Of a stretch of DNA of 64,000 nt, positions 62,777 through 64,000 are shown piece by piece (position 1 is the first letter of the stretch; each line of letters starts with the position of its first letter). The DNA is from Sphingobacterium sp. FBM7-1 (GTDB lineage Bacteria; Bacteroidota; Bacteroidia; Sphingobacteriales; Sphingobacteriaceae): NCBI RefSeq assembly GCF_020687765.1, contig NZ_JAJEWJ010000006.1, positions 62,001 to 126,000 of the forward strand, read 5' to 3'. The notes under the pieces are model-generated. The model had not been told where the DNA came from. It saw only the letters and a list, made by a program, of their open reading frames with translations, and did not search any database. The position numbers were made by a program, and so were the translations under genes.

Positions 62777-63715
62777 TTAATTGAAAGCAGACCTGATTTT
62801 ATCGATGATTTGTGATTCAATCATGTCTTTTGATAATAAAACCATGTTTTTGATAGCTTCGGGAGTCGAGATGCCATGTCCGATAATAACAGGGGCATTT
62901 ACGCCTAAAATAGGGCTACCGCCATACCGTTCGTAATTGAATCTATCAAAAAAATCATCCTTCATTCCCTTTTTTAGCGTAACTACATAAAAAGATTCGG
63001 CAAGTTTCAATACCACATTACCCGTAAATCCATCGCATACATACACATCTGCAGCGTCTGTGAACAAATCGCGACCTTCGGTATTGCCGATAAAATTTAT
63101 CTTTTTGTTCTGTTGGAGTAGGGGGTAGGTTGATATGGTTAAATTGTTGCCTTTTTCTTCTTCTTCTCCGATATTTAACAAGCCGACTTTGGGAGTCTCA
63201 ACGCCATAAATATACTGCATGTATAAGCTTCCTAAGGTGGCAAACTGGGAGAGCATTTCTGGCTTGCAGTCCGCATTTGCGCCGACATCCAATAAAATAC
63301 CGTACCCGCTTTTAACCTTAGGTACATTCGTTGCAATTGCAGGACGAAGAACACCGGGAATTGTTTTTACACTGAATACAGCACCAACCAACATCGCCCC
63401 TGTGTTACCAGCTGAAGCAAAAGAGTCGATTTCGCCCTGTTTTAACAGGTCAAATCCTTTTGCGATACTAGAATTGGGTTTTTGGGTAATCGCTTTGGTC
63501 GGATGTTCATGCATGCTTATGTTTTCAGGCGCATGTATGAAATCAAATTTTTCGGGATCCGCTCCAGCGTGCTTTAACCGCTCGATGGTGTCTTGTTGAT
63601 CACCGATAAGGACAAGACGTTGTCCCTCCTGTAGTACTTTTTGAGCTGCTATAGCTCCATTTATGGTGGAGTCGGGGGCGTAATCCCCGCCTAAAACGTC
63701 TAAACCAATCTTCAT
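62777..63715 (-). CDS. plsX: Phosphate acyltransferase PlsX
   Basis: 312 residues. Forms acyl-phosphate from acyl-ACP for phospholipid synthesis. MKIGLDVLGGDYAPDSTING at the N-terminus, FASAGNTGAMLVGAVFSVKT, LLDVGANADCKPEMLSQFAT, VGLLNIGEEEEKGN, and VCDGFTGNVVLKLAESF are hallmarks. fabH begins six bases after its stop. Confidence 0.97.
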   Translation of the reverse strand: MKIGLDVLGGDYAPDSTINGAIAAQKVLQEGQRLVLIGDQQDTIERLKHAGADPEKFDFIHAPENISMHEHPTKAITQKPNSSIAKGFDLLKQGEIDSFASAGNTGAMLVGAVFSVKTIPGVLRPAIATNVPKVKSGYGILLDVGANADCKPEMLSQFATLGSLYMQYIYGVETPKVGLLNIGEEEEKGNNLTISTYPLLQQNKKINFIGNTEGRDLFTDAADVYVCDGFTGNVVLKLAESFYVVTLKKGMKDDFFDRFNYERYGGSPILGVNAPVIIGHGISTPEAIKNMVLLSKDMIESQIIDKIRSAFN

Positions 63716-63745
63716 TCGTTATTATTTATCATCAATAATACGCAA

Positions 63746-63799
63746 AAACATCCCAAATTAAAGTATAAAAATTAAATTTTACACCTATTTGGGATGTTT
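63746..63799 (-). terminator. Inverted repeat between rpmF and plsX, terminator-like
   Basis: 13-bp perfect arms (63746-63758 and 63787-63799) separated by 28 A/T-rich bases. On the minus strand the second arm runs into TTTTTGCG. It may partially terminate ribosomal-protein transcription before plsX. Confidence 0.5.
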
Positions 63800-63819
63800 A
63801 ATTTCGTTGAATGATCTCG

Positions 63820-64000
63820 TTAGACAGCAGCGGTGTTTTCAATAATCAATTTTCCGTTGTAATATAAATTACCATCTACTGTATATGCACGATGCGGTGT
63901 GTGTACAGCACCTGTCTCTGTGCATACCGTTAACGTAGGTCTTTCTGCCTTATAATGTGTTCTTCTTTTGTCTCTTCTTGATTTAGAAGTCTTACGCTTT
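63820..64000 (-). CDS. rpmF: Ribosomal protein L32, partial at window edge
   Basis: 59 C-terminal codons plus the stop at 63820-63822. The translation KRKTSKSRRDKRRTHYKAER, then PTLTVCTETGAVHTPHRAYT, is L32. Only a handful of N-terminal residues are lost. One cysteine of the zinc ribbon is present (TVC), but its partners are not. Placement before plsX-fabH matches the common rpmF-plsX-fabH order. Confidence 0.95.
   Translation of the reverse strand, partial: KRKTSKSRRDKRRTHYKAERPTLTVCTETGAVHTPHRAYTVDGNLYYNGKLIIENTAAV

Noticed and set aside
1..64000. tRNA, rRNA, CRISPR, insertion sequence or prophage
   Set aside because: All gaps are under 250 bases. I saw no cloverleaf, spaced identical repeats, transposase or phage genes by reading; a tRNAscan and CRISPR search would confirm.

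Overview
The window reads as a piece of a Bacteroidota chromosome, most likely from the Sphingobacteriales (Sphingobacterium, Pedobacter or Olivibacter relatives). Four things point there. Many starts are preceded by the Bacteroidota -7 promoter element TAnnTTTG, and there are no Shine-Dalgarno-like leaders. The atpB product carries a long N-terminal extension, and the F1 beta and epsilon genes are missing from the ATP synthase operon. A bacillithiol enzyme (BshA) is present. Several families typical of the phylum occur, including CcsA/CcmF with a Cys-type CcmE, a PRiA4_ORF3-like protein and a bacterial GH3 protein. The genus is inference. Coding density is high: no gene-free stretch exceeds 300 bases, and I see no rRNA, tRNA, CRISPR array, insertion sequence or prophage.

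Layout, left to right. 1-487: nearly complete cupin phosphosugar isomerase-like gene (minus). 732-2957: helicase with a C-terminal helix-turn-helix. 2983-8822: ATP synthase operon atpZ-orf-atpB-E-F-H-A-G with a terminator. 8853-12624: der, cysS and a secreted tandem NTF2-like protein, closed by a bidirectional terminator shared with a SurA-like foldase (12662-14032, minus). 14255-15346: exported lactonase. 15371-21129: complete seven-gene Mrp antiporter operon mrpA-G (minus). 21265-23184: acs. 23339-27061: divergent UbiA-like membrane protein, then D-2-hydroxyacid dehydrogenase, FAD monooxygenase and rsmA on minus. 27222-31483: pdxA, a possibly structured spacer, cca, a PRiA4_ORF3-like gene and miaA. 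31516-36619 (minus): ilvE, GH3, lptB, recJ. 36851-38613: a KhtTU-like K+/H+ antiporter pair. 38606-40083 (minus): SufT-like protein and glycosyltransferase. 40153-42988: prenyl synthase, nitrilase, a small anchored protein and MarR. 42992-48431 (minus): GltB-like oxidoreductase, DUF2520 protein, CcmF/CcsA, CcmE. 48572-49237: mnmD. 49347-54189 (minus): SlyD-like FKBP, SixA, a Tat-signal isomerase, frr, pyrH, bshA. 54304-54711: arfB. 54794-59722 (minus): purC, cbpM-cbpA, M28 peptidase, rpiB, tatC. 59806-64000 (minus): accC-accB-fabH-plsX-rpmF.

How the genes fit together. Much of the left half manages proton and cation gradients: F-type ATP synthase, Mrp Na+/H+ antiporter and KhtTU. A tRNA-maturation group (cca, coupled miaA, with mnmD elsewhere) and a translation group (frr, rpmF, arfB, cysS, rsmA, der) are scattered through it. 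Envelope and export functions include lptB, a SurA-like foldase, tatC with a probable Tat substrate, and cytochrome c maturation. The right edge is the fatty-acid initiation operon.

Most genes are ordinary housekeeping genes, and I did not find a convincing new multi-gene system. The observations I rate highest are: two strong intercistronic hairpins placed exactly after the two high-copy subunit genes of the ATP synthase operon; the pdxA-cca spacer with competing long-range pairings; a GH3 acyl-amido synthetase between ilvE and lptB; a PRiA4_ORF3-like gene translationally coupled to miaA; a CxxxY-type CcmE; and a UbiA-like protein lacking its first Asp-rich motif.
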